Assembly (NCBI GenBank): GCA_019426215.1
Contig: CM033408.1
Location: forward strand, 21,644,375-21,708,374
Direction of reading: 5' to 3'
Length of the DNA stretch: 64,000 nucleotides
Source of the DNA: Buddleja alternifolia
Lineage: Eukaryota > Streptophyta > Magnoliopsida > Lamiales > Scrophulariaceae
Position 1 is the stretch's first letter. Every line of letters starts with the position of its first letter. The notes beneath the pieces are model-generated. The model was not told the DNA's origin, made no database searches, and saw only the letters and a list, made by a program, of their open reading frames with translations. This document shows positions 8,905 to 20,311 of the stretch, piece by piece. The translations under genes were made by a program, and so were the position numbers.

Positions 8905-11356
8905 TCGAGAAAAATGGCACTAAATAACCGTATGCATTAGATCACCCTCCAGTTCGCCACACATGGTGCAATTCTTATCAACCTCCACTTTCCGTTGTAA
9001 AAGATTATTGATAGTCGGGAGTGCATCATGACATAATTTCCAACCAAAAAGCCGAACTTTCGGTGGCACTCGAGCTTGCCACAAAAATTCTAATGGTTCC
9101 TAACCACGGTTGAGACACTCGACGTGGAAGGAAGTTGCTTGGCCCGCAATCTTCTAGCCAGGTGGTAGGCACTATTCACAACAAATTTACCATTTTTCGT
9201 TCCATTCCAAATAATACGATCCAGGGCGTGCGAATTACCCAAAGGGATAGATAATATACAGTCAGCATCCTCTGGCCAAAAAATCTCTTGGATAAGAGGA
9301 ACATTCCACCACCTTGTATTCTGATCAATAAGCACACGCACTCTAGCATTTAATGGCAATGTATTGGGTGGTGTAATGACATTCCTCACTTCCACTCTAG
9401 GCAGCCATAGGGAAGTCCATATCCGACAGTGTGAACCTAAGCCAATCCTCCACCTTATGCCCTCAAAAAGAAGATCCCGCGCATCTAAGATACTTCTCCA
9501 CGTGAACGACGCTCCAGCCACTCGATCCACTTCAAGAAAGGACGATTTTGGGAAATACCTAGCTCGGAGCACTCGACTTATCAGACTAGTTGAGTTTTGT
9601 AAAATTCGCCACCCTTGTTTCGCCAGCATAGCCAGATTAAACGCTTTAAGCTCCCAAAAGCCAAGCCCTCCTTCGTCCTTACTTTTGCACAACTTGTCCC
9701 ATGCTAGCCAATGTATTTTCTTAGTATTTCTATTATCCCACCAAAAGTTGGCCATCGTAGATTCAATTTCCTTTAGGAGCCCCTCCGGTAGCTTGAAAAC
9801 ACTCATCGCATACGTCGGGATTGCTTGAATTACTGCTTTCAAAAGAACTTCTTTTCCCGCTTGAGATAGGAACCGAGCATTCCAACCCTGTATCCTCTTA
9901 CTAATTTTATCCCAGATAGAACTGAAAACCGTTTTTTTAGATTGACCCACTACTGATGGAAGACCAAGGTATTTGTCGAACTTATCCACCACTTGCACTC
10001 CCAATATTTGAGAAAGCCCTTCTCTACTCTCCACTGCCGTGTTCTTGCTGAATACCATTGATGATTTCTCCAGATTAATCATCTGTCCCGATGTCAACTC
10101 AAATTTATTTAAAATTTCCTTGATACAGCTCAACACCTCACCGGTTGCCTGAGTATAGATAACGGTGTTGTCAGCAAAAAGAAGATGAGAAATCCTTGGC
10201 GCCTTCCAAGCCACTGTCACTCCTTGAATAATAACCCAATGCTCCGCATCCTGAATCAAAGAACTAAAGACTTCTACTACAAAAAGGAAAAGATAATACG
10301 AAAGGGGATACCCCTGGCGAAGTCCCCTTTGAGGGATAACATAACCAAATTGAGAACCATTTAAGAGAAAAGAGTAGGAGACTGAATTCACACACATCAT
10401 GATAAGATCCACACAATCACTATGAAAACCTAACCTTACCAGGACCCATTCTAACAAAATCCATTCGACCCTATCATAAGCCTTGCTCGTGTCCAGTTTG
10501 AGCACCACGTGTCCTTCCTTGCCCACGTCTTATGCTTCAGAAAATGATTAATCTCAAAGGCAACAAGAATATTATCGGAGATTAAACAACCCGGGATAAA
10601 GGCTGACTGGGACTTAGAAATAACGAAAGGCAGACAAAACTTTAATCTATTAGCAATGGTTTTTTAGGCAAGCTTATACACTACATTGCATAGACTAATA
10701 GGGCAAAACTGAGACATACTCTCCGGGTTATCAGTTTTAGGGATTAGGATGATATGCGTGAAACTCAATTTAGCGAGAAAAAGTTTATAGTTCAGAAGAT
10801 TAAGGACACAAAGAGTAATATCAAAACCAACAATAGGCCAAAAACGCTGGAAAAAAATTGGAGACATACCGTCAGGACCCGGAGATTTGAGTGGGTGCAT
10901 TTGAGTTAGTGAGATTTTCACTTCATCTTCCCTGTATTCTGCTCGCATTATGCGGTTCATCTCCGGGGTCACCTTTGGCTGAATAGCGGTTAGGACCTCA
11001 TTGAGCAGATCTGGATCTGGTTGTATAGACGAGAATATAAGTCTAAAATAGCGTTGCACTATACCCTGAATATCCTTATCTTTTTCTTGTACCATTCTCG
11101 TTTCGTCCCTAAGTTGCTTGACCAAGTTTTTATGCTTACGCTCCGAAGCGCATGAATGAAAAAAATTGGTATTCCGATCCCCGTCACACATCCAATGGGT
11201 TTTTCTCCTTTGTTGCCATCCGTCCTCCTCCCTAGCTCGCAACTCCTCAAGATCCGCCCTTACTTTGTTTAACTCAGTTTTAGTATCCGCCGTGCTAATC
11301 CCCTTTCGCAGCTCTAGGAACTTCTTCTCTAAATCTGTAATTTGCTTTCGCACCAC
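8905..11356 (-). pseudogene. LINE ORF2, reverse transcriptase and Cys-rich region
   Basis: Pieces 11356-10664 and 10526-9090 carry the reverse transcriptase; between them lie a stop near 10664 and a frameshift near 10530. Seen in order: the linker helix with the GDRNTNFFH block, SPGPDGMSP, an 'F.PISLCNV' block, [13 protein letters not shown] (first catalytic Asp), QRGLRQGYPLS and the catalytic box, which reads FADN instead of FADD (near 10160). This Asp-to-Asn change should abolish polymerase activity. 9090-8905 encodes the Cys-rich zf-RVT region (CTMCGELEGD). The whole reading frame is decayed. Confidence 0.85.
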
Positions 11357-11473
11357 ACCAAAAGAAACCCTACTCCAATTCAGCAGCCCACTCTACACCT
11401 CTTAATATTCTCCCATGCATGCACATTCGAGTCGAATTCACCGCTCGGATCCCATGTAGTTTTAATGACTTTT

Positions 11474-12229
11474 TCACAATCGCTCGAAACGAAACAACCT
11501 CTTCTTTTTCTTTACAGGTGGTTGGGCTGGAGGGTCCAATTGAATTAAGAGCGGACTATGATCCAAAGCTGTCGTTTCTAAGTATAATACCTTCGTTCTC
11601 GGGAAAAGGTCAATCCATCTACTATTGGCACATGCTCTTTCGAGACGAAGTCGAATAGTGTGAGGCTCCTCATGTCGATTGATCCAGGTATACTTATCAC
11701 CAACATAACCCAAATCATGAAATCCTGCCTGCTCAAGAGCATTTCTGAAGTCCCGCATCTGCCACTCAGACTGGGGTAGTAAACTCGCTTTCTCCTCCCG
11801 GTTTAAAATTTCATTGAAATCCCCAGCTACAAGCCACGAGGCCTGCCACTCATTACTAAGTCTATCAATCAGATTCCAAAAAGATTTCCTATTCGCTACA
11901 TCCGGCTCTCCGTAGAAACTTGTAAAACGCCAATGTTCTCCTCCCCCCTCCGGATATACACGCACATCAATATGGTTTTTCGAAAAGGATTGCAGCTGCA
12001 CATCTAACTTATTATCCCACAAAATACCAAGCCCGCCGCCAATACCAATAGAATCCACATTGAAATCAAAGAAATTCAAACGTACTTTTAACTCTTCCGC
12101 TTTTCTACTCTTACATTTAGTCTCCGAGAGGAAGACCAAGGAGGGGTTATATAGGCGGACCAAATCCACCACCTGACGAACTGCCCCGGCTCCTCCCAAG
12201 CCTTGACAGTTCCAAGCTAAGAAATTCAT
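11474..12229 (-). pseudogene. LINE ORF2, endonuclease domain
   Basis: This is the amino-terminal part of ORF2. It begins MNFLAWNCQGLGG, the classic start of the plant LINE endonuclease, an APE-like Mg-dependent nuclease that nicks the target DNA. Visible active-site blocks: WNCQG (Asn), SETK (Glu), VAGDFN (Asp and Asn) and near the end ALDHSPL (Asp-His). All look intact. The frame is lost soon after KKKKRLFRFERL, so the endonuclease is not joined to the reverse transcriptase. Confidence 0.85.
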
Positions 12230-12344
12230 CGCGAAAGGCGGGGCTGCTTAGCAGCCGCCACTGGACTTTCTATAGATACTTTGTCAGCCGACATCTGTCT
12301 CTTATTGGAGTCTTCCACCTGTTCGACCGGAACCTCTTATAATT

Positions 12345-13862
12345 CTAAGAATTTTGTTTCAATTCCCGAGGTGGGAGAATACCCCGACCTCGACCTCTTT
12401 GAGACTTGTTGATCCGAGCTCTACGAATAGGAGGAGAAGCCGTGAATTGTAAAGGGATATTTACGAGTATAGGGCTGGCTAGATTATTTTGGCTAGTGGC
12501 TTGTAGTAGTGGGATAAAGGAAGTGGTTTGAACATCATTATATGAGGTCCGAATCTGGATACTAGGAAAAGTTGGGTTGGTTATATGGTCTGGTAAGGGA
12601 TTAGCTGGTGGCGGTTTAGAGGTATTAGTGGGGGGTTGCATGGACCGGATAGGGCCATTGGATTGAGGCCGAAGTATATTGGCATTGTTATATGAGGTGG
12701 TATTATTCACCGAATGAGAGTAATCTTTCGAATTAGGGTTAGGAATTGTGCTTGTGGACTTATTGGTGAGTTCTTTGTTTGGGTTAATCAGTTGTCCCCT
12801 TAAGGGATAGAGCTCGTTGGGGAACGAACTAGGGACCCTCATACCCAACTCCCACGACAAATCATCATTCGGGTTCTTTGACAGGTTGGAATTTGTCTCT
12901 CCCATCTCCTTCTCTCACCCCCGGAGCCATGAAAACGATGAGTAAAAAGAGATAAGCCCATTTGGGCTGATCGGAAGCAGGCCAAAGAATTGGTATGGGA
13001 CAAAGAGTTCGAAGAATGGGATGCAGAACCCTCATGTCTTAAACGCCCCACTCCAACACTTTGAGACCCTCTATGCAAGGCCCGCCAATTGGTTTCCCCA
13101 TTAGCTCGAGGACGAGGGCTCGGAGGGGGAAAGTTTTTTTTAGGGGGGAGGGGTAGAGCTCGAAGGTCCGGGATAAAAGGCAAATCAGGGCCCGGATCAA
13201 CAAAGTCATCCTCATAACGAATATTGCAAGAATCATTCGTGTAGGAAAGCTTACCACACAGGTAACAGAAGTTGCCCAATCTCTCGTACGTGAAAGTAAG
13301 ATTAATCTCTTTCCCGTCCAGTACTTGCAATTTCATAAACAGGTGGAGAGGTTTCGTGATATCCATGCCCAACCTAATTCTCAGAGGTGCACTCCAGTTT
13401 TGTCCAAAAGCATCCAAATCAGCCTCCTTGAATTTACCAATCTTGCTACCAATAAATTCAGCCATTTTCCACGTTTGTTTACCAATTGGCAACCCATGCA
13501 CCTGAACATACATATCATTCCAATTCATGTCTGTAGTAGCCGGATCCTCCGACGCCGTTAAAGTTTTCAGTACCAGTAAATCATTCTGAAAGTTCCACGG
13601 TCCTCTAATAAGCACTCTATCCCCATTAATGACATGGTTAAACACAAAGAGAAATCTACTGTTTTCCAATTTGTCCACCGTCATGCCCCTGGTTGGATTA
13701 AAGACGTTTGTGGACGTATCTTGGACCGCCGCAAAATTGTACCGGAGATAACTCAAATTCTTTCCTATCCCCTCCCCAAATACTATCCGGAACAACAACA
13801 TTTTTTGCCTCCACATCTGACAAGGAGAGGCGATCTGTCATTCTATCAATATCCTCGTCCAT
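12345..13862 (-). pseudogene. LINE ORF1 (gag-like, DUF4283 plus zinc knuckle), frameshifted
   Basis: The likely start is the ATG at 13862 (peptide beginning MDEDIDRM). A frameshift near 13750 moves the frame into the piece 13816-12839, and a second one near 12900 into 12905-12345. The middle carries a DUF4283-type domain (FLFVFNH, then VLIRGPWNF) and a CCHC-like knuckle, CYLCGKLSYTNDSC, where the usual His is Tyr. The C-terminal third is Asn/Pro/Ser-rich and ends in an Arg-rich RGRGR tract. Proteins of this family bind the LINE RNA in a ribonucleoprotein. The reading frame is broken, so no product is expected. Confidence 0.8.
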
Positions 13863-14388
13863 ATAGGTTATCCAGATATTCCAACAAGACTAAAGCGTTA
13901 AACAGGTCGCCGAAAACACCAAAGAATCACCTTGAATCTGAGAAGAAAACACTACAGGCAAGAGAAAAACACAAAAACTTAAAAAAACCCTGAAAGCCAA
14001 AGGAAATGAAACAAGAAAAAACCCACAAACCAAAACCGAAGACAAAGCAAAAACAAGACAGAGTGAGAATCAGAGGGGACAAAAGATCCGAACGAAACAC
14101 CGGCTCCAGAAGCACAGATCGCGGTGCAGGGTAGAACCTAGCATAAACTCTCACAAGCAAGAACCCGTCCAGAGAGAGAATAGAATCTACAGAATGTCCA
14201 AAAACCTTCGTGTATGTCTCCCCGGCGTTAATAGACTCTCCAAACACTCATGTATCACTCAAAAAACCAGACTCCTACTACCAAATAACTCTAACTAAGG
14301 AAACCCTAACCCTAAGCGCCCATGCAGAGCGAGAGAGAACTCTCACGAGGAGAGAGAAAAAATCGGCCAATTGCTTATTACTTTGTAT

Positions 14389-15078
14389 TCGTGTAGCTAA
14401 TATATTTTTAAGCTAGCTTATATGAAATCTAAGTGGATGAAATGCATTATTTAGTATAAAAGTTCCTTTTTAAAAAAATTGTGAAAGAACTTTTAATATT
14501 TTTTATGTCATCTCATACATATCAAGACTCTAAATCTTGAATCATTTTCTTAGGCTTCATAATTTCATTAATAAAGTTTTAGAATTATATATATATTCAT
14601 TGTTTTAAACTTTTATTTAGTGTATTATTCAATATTAGTCTAAAATTATGTTTTTCATTGGATATTTTTTTGAAAAAAATAATTAACATGAGCTGGCTCG
14701 AAATAAGCCCGAAACTCGTTAAAGTGTGAGTCGGGTTTGAGCCGGGCCAAAGAGAAAAGTTGTGAGCTGAGTTTGAACCTTTAATATCCAAGTCCCGTGA
14801 TTATAAGCTGGAGTCGCTTTAAACTCGACTCATAAAATCCGATTGACAGGCCTGCTTTCCCCATTACATCCTTGAGACAGTCAATATACATTCCTCAATA
14901 GCACGTAAACCTATCATCGGCCAATTACCGTCCTTGCCACCGTGGTTGGTGTTGCCTATGCTTGTTCCTACCTCTAGTAGATTAGGCCAGGTAACACTCA
15001 GACCCAGACTCTGGAGGATCCAATAAATATCCCCTTTTACTCGACCAGGGCCTGACCTGGTCTTGTACTCAATGGCCC
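14389..15078. other. Repeat remnants with a short coding-like stretch
   Basis: 14690-14860 is rich in CTCG/CGAG and shares the 16-mer GTGAGTCGGGTTTGAG with 7075-7090 on the other side of the LINE. The two flanks therefore probably belong to one older hAT-like repeat that the LINE split. 14870-15060 reads on the minus strand as an open stretch of about 60 codons (with EVGTSIGNTNHGGKDG) that I do not recognise; it may be a transposon coding remnant. The rest is AT-rich. Confidence 0.4.
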
Positions 15079-16096
15079 TGTAGACAAGTCATATTTATAT
15101 CCAATTAAATGATATCAAGTGTAAAATATTATATTAATTATCAATTTAAGTCTTTTATTTATATTTTGGGATTTATCAAATTTAATTCAAAAGTGCATAA
15201 GTGATTTAATTGATATTTTAATGTTTATTTTATTAGCAAATCAAATCACGCCACATGTAAAATTGAGGTGTTCCAATCAATCAAATTATGTCCCGCAGTT
15301 AAGAAGTCAAGGACCAATCATACTGTGCCAAGTGGATACGTTGACCAATCAAATGACACCAAAATAATTTATATTTATCTCTTTAAATTTATATAAATTT
15401 TAAGGATATAATATCTATGAAGTTTATCTTCATCATATATGAGCCAATCAAATGGCTCTAAAGTAATTGATATTTATTTCTTAATAAATATAAATATTAA
15501 AGGGATAATTATCAAATAGTTCAAGTGATTTGTGACTTCTCCATCCTACACCTAGAAATAGGGTCTATGGGAGCTCATAATTAACAGACAAAAATCTACA
15601 TCCAAACTAGAGAAGACGAAGGAAGCTCTCCAAATTCTTTCTACAAGAAGTTCATCAAATCCAAGAAGGTCCACGGTGTTCAAGGCGAATATCAAGGTGT
15701 TCTTGACGAAATCTACCAAATTATAACATTTGATCGTAGATTAAGGTGCTAAACCTTCACATAAACATTATAAAAGTCCAAAATCAAGTTGAAGGAATAT
15801 CAAAATGATGAGCCGGTCTTGAAGCTTTCAACTTCCACATATTATTTATAGGAAAAAATTCAAAAGCATCCTTGAGGTTTTAACGAATTGTCAAAATCAT
15901 CCCTGAGATTCTTAATTTTATCAATGTCATACTTTTGACCAAATTTTATTGGTTAATTCCAACATATAAAGTTGCTTTTTCTTAGATTACTAAAATACCC
16001 TATAAAATTACTTAGTTTGGTTACCCTTTTTTCCTCCATTACATTTTTTTAATGACTGATTGAAAAAATTAACCCATAAAAAATATGATTATTTTA

Positions 16097-17545
16097 GGGA
16101 AAAATACACTTTGTTCCCCTAAACTATTAACTTTGTCTCATTTAGGTTCTTAAACTATCAAATGTTAAAAAATGGTCCCTGAACTATCAAACGTTACAAA
16201 ATAGTCCCTTGACTTAAGGAAGTGTTTGGCTTTCCATAAAATATTGCTGACATGGCACTGGATTTGACCAGTGCAATATGGCAATTAAAAAAGTTTGTCA
16301 ATTTACCCTCACTTGCTTTCTGAAAAATAGATCCTTTGTGTGCTCATAGTTTTGGTACTTTTAACCATTTTGGCACCATTTTCTACTAACGTTTGTGCTG
16401 AAAATAAGACAATAATTTTTCATTAATTTAGTTTAGAAAAAATTATTACAAACCCCTTAAAATAAACTTTTATATCCAAAAAATTCATGATAATAGTTTT
16501 CAATAAGAAAATTCACATCACCCACTTTTCATTCAAAAAAGTCAGATGTAAAGTTAGTAAATATATGGCGTTAACTACCCTTAGCATTCTAGATTAAAAA
16601 TTAATCAAATGCAGTTCTATATAGGGATTTATTTATTTAGAAAATTTAAATTGATAACTGATACTATTTATCAATTTGAAAAATTTAAACAAAAGATATT
16701 GATAAAAATATTACTTGATCAATTCTTAAATTAATAAATGAAGGGTAACAAAAATTACTTGATCATTTTTAAATGACCCTTCATTTATTAAGTTAAGAAT
16801 TGATCAAGTAATTTTTTTATCGGATTTTTTTTTCAATTTTTTAAATTAATAAATAATATAATACGAATTTTATTTTTTGAATATTAAGTACTTTAAATAT
16901 TTTTATATAATTTACTTTATTTTAATAGTTATTTTAAGAAGATTAAAAAAATTAAAATTGTAAAGTTAAAATCATAATTATTATCAATTATCAATATAAT
17001 TTTTAAGATAGAACTACAATTGATTAATTTTTGCTCTAGAAGGCTAAGAACAATTAAATCCACAAATTTATTAACCCTAAATCTTGGATTTTTTAGAAAG
17101 AAAAGTCGTTGAAATAAGTTTTTCGGATTGAAAAATATTATAAAAGATTTTTTTGGGTATAAAGTTTATCTTAAGGAGGTTTTAGTAAATTTCCCTTAAG
17201 AAATTAGTAAATCGGTGTATTATTTCAAAAGTGCATTGAAAATGATAACCCAATGGTAAAAAAATAGCAAAATTACAATAAAAATAAAAATAAATAAATA
17301 AATAAGAACCTCATTTTATTGAAAGCAAGTGAGGGGCAAAATTGACAAAAAAATTTAATGGACACATTGCAATGGTCAAATTCAGTGCTCCATCAGCAAC
17401 ATGTCATGGCAAGTCAAACACGTCCATCAAATCAAGGGACTATTTTGTTATGTTTGATAGTTCAAGGATTATTTTATTACATTTGATAGTTTAGGGACCT
17501 AAATGACAAAATGAATAGTTCAGGGGTACAAAGTGTATTTTGCCC
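16097..17545. mobile_element. Nested Mutator-like element with long TIRs
   Basis: The ends GGGAAAAATACACTTTG and (reverse complement) GGGCAAAATACACTTTG extend into long inverted repeats of roughly 250 bp, with the blocks 'TCAAACGTTACAAAATAGTC', 'GTGTTTGGCTT' and 'GCTGACATGGCA' found again in inverse order at 17330-17540. The flanks ATTATTTTA (16088-16096) and ATTATTTTT (17546-17554) form a 9-bp duplication with one change. There is no transposase. Confidence 0.8.
16436..17195. repeat. Innermost TIR element, same family as in DnaJ intron 4
   Basis: The left end (GAAAAAATTATTACAAACCCC) and the reverse complement of the right end (GGGAAATTTACTAAAACCTCC) share AATAAACTTT/GATAAACTTT and CCAAAAAATTC blocks. 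The family is that of 4771-5279. An internal inverted pair (TTACTTGATC, 16750-16830) is present. No target duplication was found. Confidence 0.5.
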
Positions 17546-18936
17546 ATTATTTTTCCTTTTTTTAACATCTCTCTCCCAATTCTTTTTTTTTTTTGTTTTT
17601 TCTTCAATTATATTTATACCATATCAATTTGTTTTCTTCATTTATCATAAACTCCAGAAAATACATTGGATTTATCAAAAATAAAGTACAATATTAAAAA
17701 AGACAAATACATACTTTTAGTTTTGTACTTTAAAAATTTAATCACAAGGATAAAGTGTGTCAATGTTACTAATATATGTGTTATTTCAAAAGTAGATTAA
17801 GTTGGTATACTTTATTTTGTAATATTTTGTGTAATTGAATATTTTTGTCTCCAATTGTTTTGCAACATAATGAAAAATTCTTTGTAGATGCATCAAATTT
17901 TTTTCGTAAGTAAAAAAATGTGATTTCTAAGAAAATTTTGTGTTGATAAACAGTTTTCAATTTTATCATGAAAAAGTATATAATATTAATTAATTTACAC
18001 TGTAAAGTACAATTGTTGATTCCACTTTTGTTGTCGTAGTTTACATTCAATTAAAAATTTAGTAAATAGTGTACAATTTGAATTAGGTTTAATTCCAAAC
18101 TTGAACAAGATATTATTTCATTTTTAATTTATTCAATTTATCAAATAAAGTATTCAGTCATGCATAAAATGTATTAATGATTAAGTAGTGCATGTTATAA
18201 AAATATAAATTATATTTACTGAATTAATAATTAATTAGTAAATAGTGAACAATTTGAATTAGGTTTTAATTCCAAACTTGAACAAGATATTATTTGAGGT
18301 ATGATTTACTCAATTTGTCAAATAAAGTATTCAATCACAAAATTGTATTAATGATTAAGTAGTGCATGTCAGAGTTTAAATTATATCTAAGTGCAATTTA
18401 GTAACAATTTTGCTTTATTTCTCAAAATTTGAAAGACATTACTGACAAAAAAAAAAATCTAGGGTGATTTTGATAATTTAAAATCTCAGGAACAATTTTG
18501 AATTTTCCTAAAATTATTTTATTTTGTTTAATTATTGTTGAGTACAAGTACGAAATTACCTTTCAATTGTCCAAATTTCTCACAAAGATTCTATTTGAAG
18601 GACAACATTAACAAAATTATAAACTTTAAGAGTGATATTGACAATCAATCGAAATCTCAAGGATGATATTGAATTTTTCCCATCATTTATACCGTTTGAT
18701 CCGAGATTAAGATGTTAAGCTCTCGTATTAACGTTATAAACACTCAAACCCACATTGTAGAAGACCAAAAATGTGGGTTTTACTACAAGGTTCATATTAT
18801 CATCAGAGGACTAGAAATAGGGATTGTACTATATTTTTTATTTTAATCAATATAAATTCATTTGTCATCATATTTTTGTGTTTTTGTTTACAAACATAAA
18901 AATATGTTGTGCACAGACCCAAGATCCGGGTCTACA

Positions 18937-19281
18937 ACTCATACCCGATTTTTGGATCGAGTCGGGTAAGGCCCCTAGTTTTTTTGGTGGTGTGTTGGAT
19001 CTGCTGTATTATTGGAAACGAACAACTGATCAGTTTTGTTTTTTTATTTTCCTAGAGTATTTCGGGCCTCTAGTTTAAAACAAATTTGTAGATCCAATTT
19101 AATCAGCCCATGGAACTCCATTTGCAATCTCGGCCCATTGTCTGGGCTCTCGCATTACTATGTATGTCACTAGATAGGTATTATTTAGGCCCATACCCGA
19201 TATATTCCTTCAGTGTTGTCCAATACTTGCATAGAGGGGTGACTATCTTACCAAAAAAAAAAAAGATATATATATATATAT
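18937..19281. other. Unassigned spacer
   Basis: Mixed-composition sequence without a supported gene. It ends in an A-run and a (TA)n run at 19248-19284, directly before the next hAT-like repeat. The GGGGTGACTA word at 19238 is repeated at 19285. Confidence 0.35.
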
Positions 19282-19727
19282 ATAGGGGTGACTAACAAGT
19301 TGAGCCGGCTCGAAAATAACTCGATTCAAGCTCGAGAAAACTCGTGATTGAGTCGAGCTCAAGCCCAAAAATTCCCGTTCATAGGATCGCGAGTTGGAAA
19401 TAGAAAATAATATTTTATTTATTAATATATATATATATAATATTTATTCATTTATTTATATATAATGTATACATATATCTATAATATAATATGTTATGAT
19501 ATTATATATGTATAAATAATGATATATGTAATATTCATGATTAAATTTAATTAATATATATATATATACACACACAATAATTCAAAATTAAATGTTTATT
19601 TATTCTTGAGCTCGAGCTCATTTTTCTCAGGCTTGTCGAGCTCGAGTTCGAGCTTGAAAATCTTGCCTTGAGCTCGAGTCCAAAAATTTGACCAGATTCG
19701 GGTCGAGCTCGACTCATGGGCACCCCC
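19282..19727. repeat. Degenerate hAT-like repeat rich in GAGCTCG
   Basis: The left end is AGGGGTGACTAACAAG and the reverse complement of the right end is AGGGGGTGCCCATGAG, a loose TIR of the AGGGGTG type. Near both ends are repeated GAGCTCGAGC words (19320-19370 and 19605-19705), and an AT-rich middle lies between. The left flank is a TA microsatellite, so a duplication cannot be judged. Confidence 0.5.
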
Positions 19728-20311
19728 TAATTTCATATTTGTTCCTAAATAACTTCAACTTTGAACAAAAACTCTTACAAAATTATGAGGAGATAATTGA
19801 AAGAGGACTTTGAGAAGCTATGTCAATAAAAGAAAGTGAGTTGATATTAACACTCCATTTAATGATAAACACAGTCCACTTATTTTTTTGGAATAAATTG
19901 ACAAAATTACAAGTTAAAAAAAAATTGACAAAATTATCCATTAATAAATGAGAGAATATCACATACTATTTGTGTGTGTTTGTGTGTGTATATATATATA
20001 TAATTGGAATATTTGTTTTACATACATCATACTACATTAAAATCCATGTGTCAAGATTATTTGGTTTCACTTTTTTCTTTTCATTTCCAGAATATCTTCG
20101 TTAATTGTCTAAAATACTAATTTATGCTTTACTGTTGATTTGTTATTCATATGTTATATCTTAAATTAATAATGTATAAAATAGTAACAATTGCTTCAAT
20201 TTGCTTGTCCGGACGCTAAACACTACACTAAATATTATTAATATTATAAGCATTGTCTCATTTAGTTTTTTTACCTTATAATGTACGTAGATGAAAATAT
20301 TCCTAAATATA
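19728..20311. other. AT-rich intergenic sequence
   Basis: Apart from a (GT)n(AT)n microsatellite at 19970-20002, nothing specific is visible. No gene is supported. Confidence 0.35.

Larger units (their letters stand above)
7156..14377 (-). mobile_element. Near full-length LINE (L1-type), interrupted
   Basis: The minus strand carries, in order, a 5' leader, ORF1 (gag-like), ORF2 with an APE-type endonuclease, reverse transcriptase, a Cys-rich region and RNase H, then an A/T tail (7156-7181). An 11-bp direct repeat TTACTTTGTAT flanks it at 7145-7155 and 14378-14388, as left by target-primed reverse transcription. Without the 928-bp insertion at 7292-8219 the length is about 6.3 kb, normal for a plant LINE. 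Several frameshifts and stops and an altered catalytic box show it is dead. Confidence 0.9.
15850..18681. mobile_element. 2.8-kb Mutator-like TIR element
   Basis: The ends AGGAAAAAATTCAAAAGC and (reverse complement) GGGAAAAATTCAATATC continue as a terminal inverted repeat of about 50 bp (CATCCTTGAGG... against CATCCTTGAGA...). The flanks ATTATTTAT (15841-15849) and ATCATTTAT (18682-18690) are a 9-bp duplication with one change, as for Mutator-like elements. No transposase was seen. The element carries the nested element 16097-17545. Confidence 0.75.
15079..18936 (+). repeat. LTR-like unit (possible solo LTR), interrupted
   Basis: The unit begins TGTAGACAAG and ends GGGTCTACA, so it has the TG...CA ends and a 7-bp terminal inverted repeat TGTAGAC/GTCTACA. 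Its two halves are 15079-15849 and 18691-18936. It contains two related blocks, TTTGATCGTAGATTAAGG and TTTGATCCGAGATTAAG, and an AATCAATATAAATTCA tail near the right end, as in LTRs of plant Ty3-type elements. The flanking 5 bp (GGCCC and ACTCA) do not match, and no PBS or gag/pol is next to it. Boundaries are therefore uncertain. Confidence 0.5.

Noticed and set aside
9364..9828. 154-residue + strand ORF
   Set aside because: It is antisense to the LINE reverse transcriptase and only mirrors its codons.
13927..14247. 106-residue minus-strand ORF upstream of LINE ORF1
   Set aside because: It falls in the LINE leader, has no conserved domain, and precedes the true ORF1 start at 13862.
15079..18936. 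Calling a complete LTR retrotransposon
   Set aside because: Only one LTR-like unit is present; no gag or pol, no PBS and no matching 5-bp flanks.
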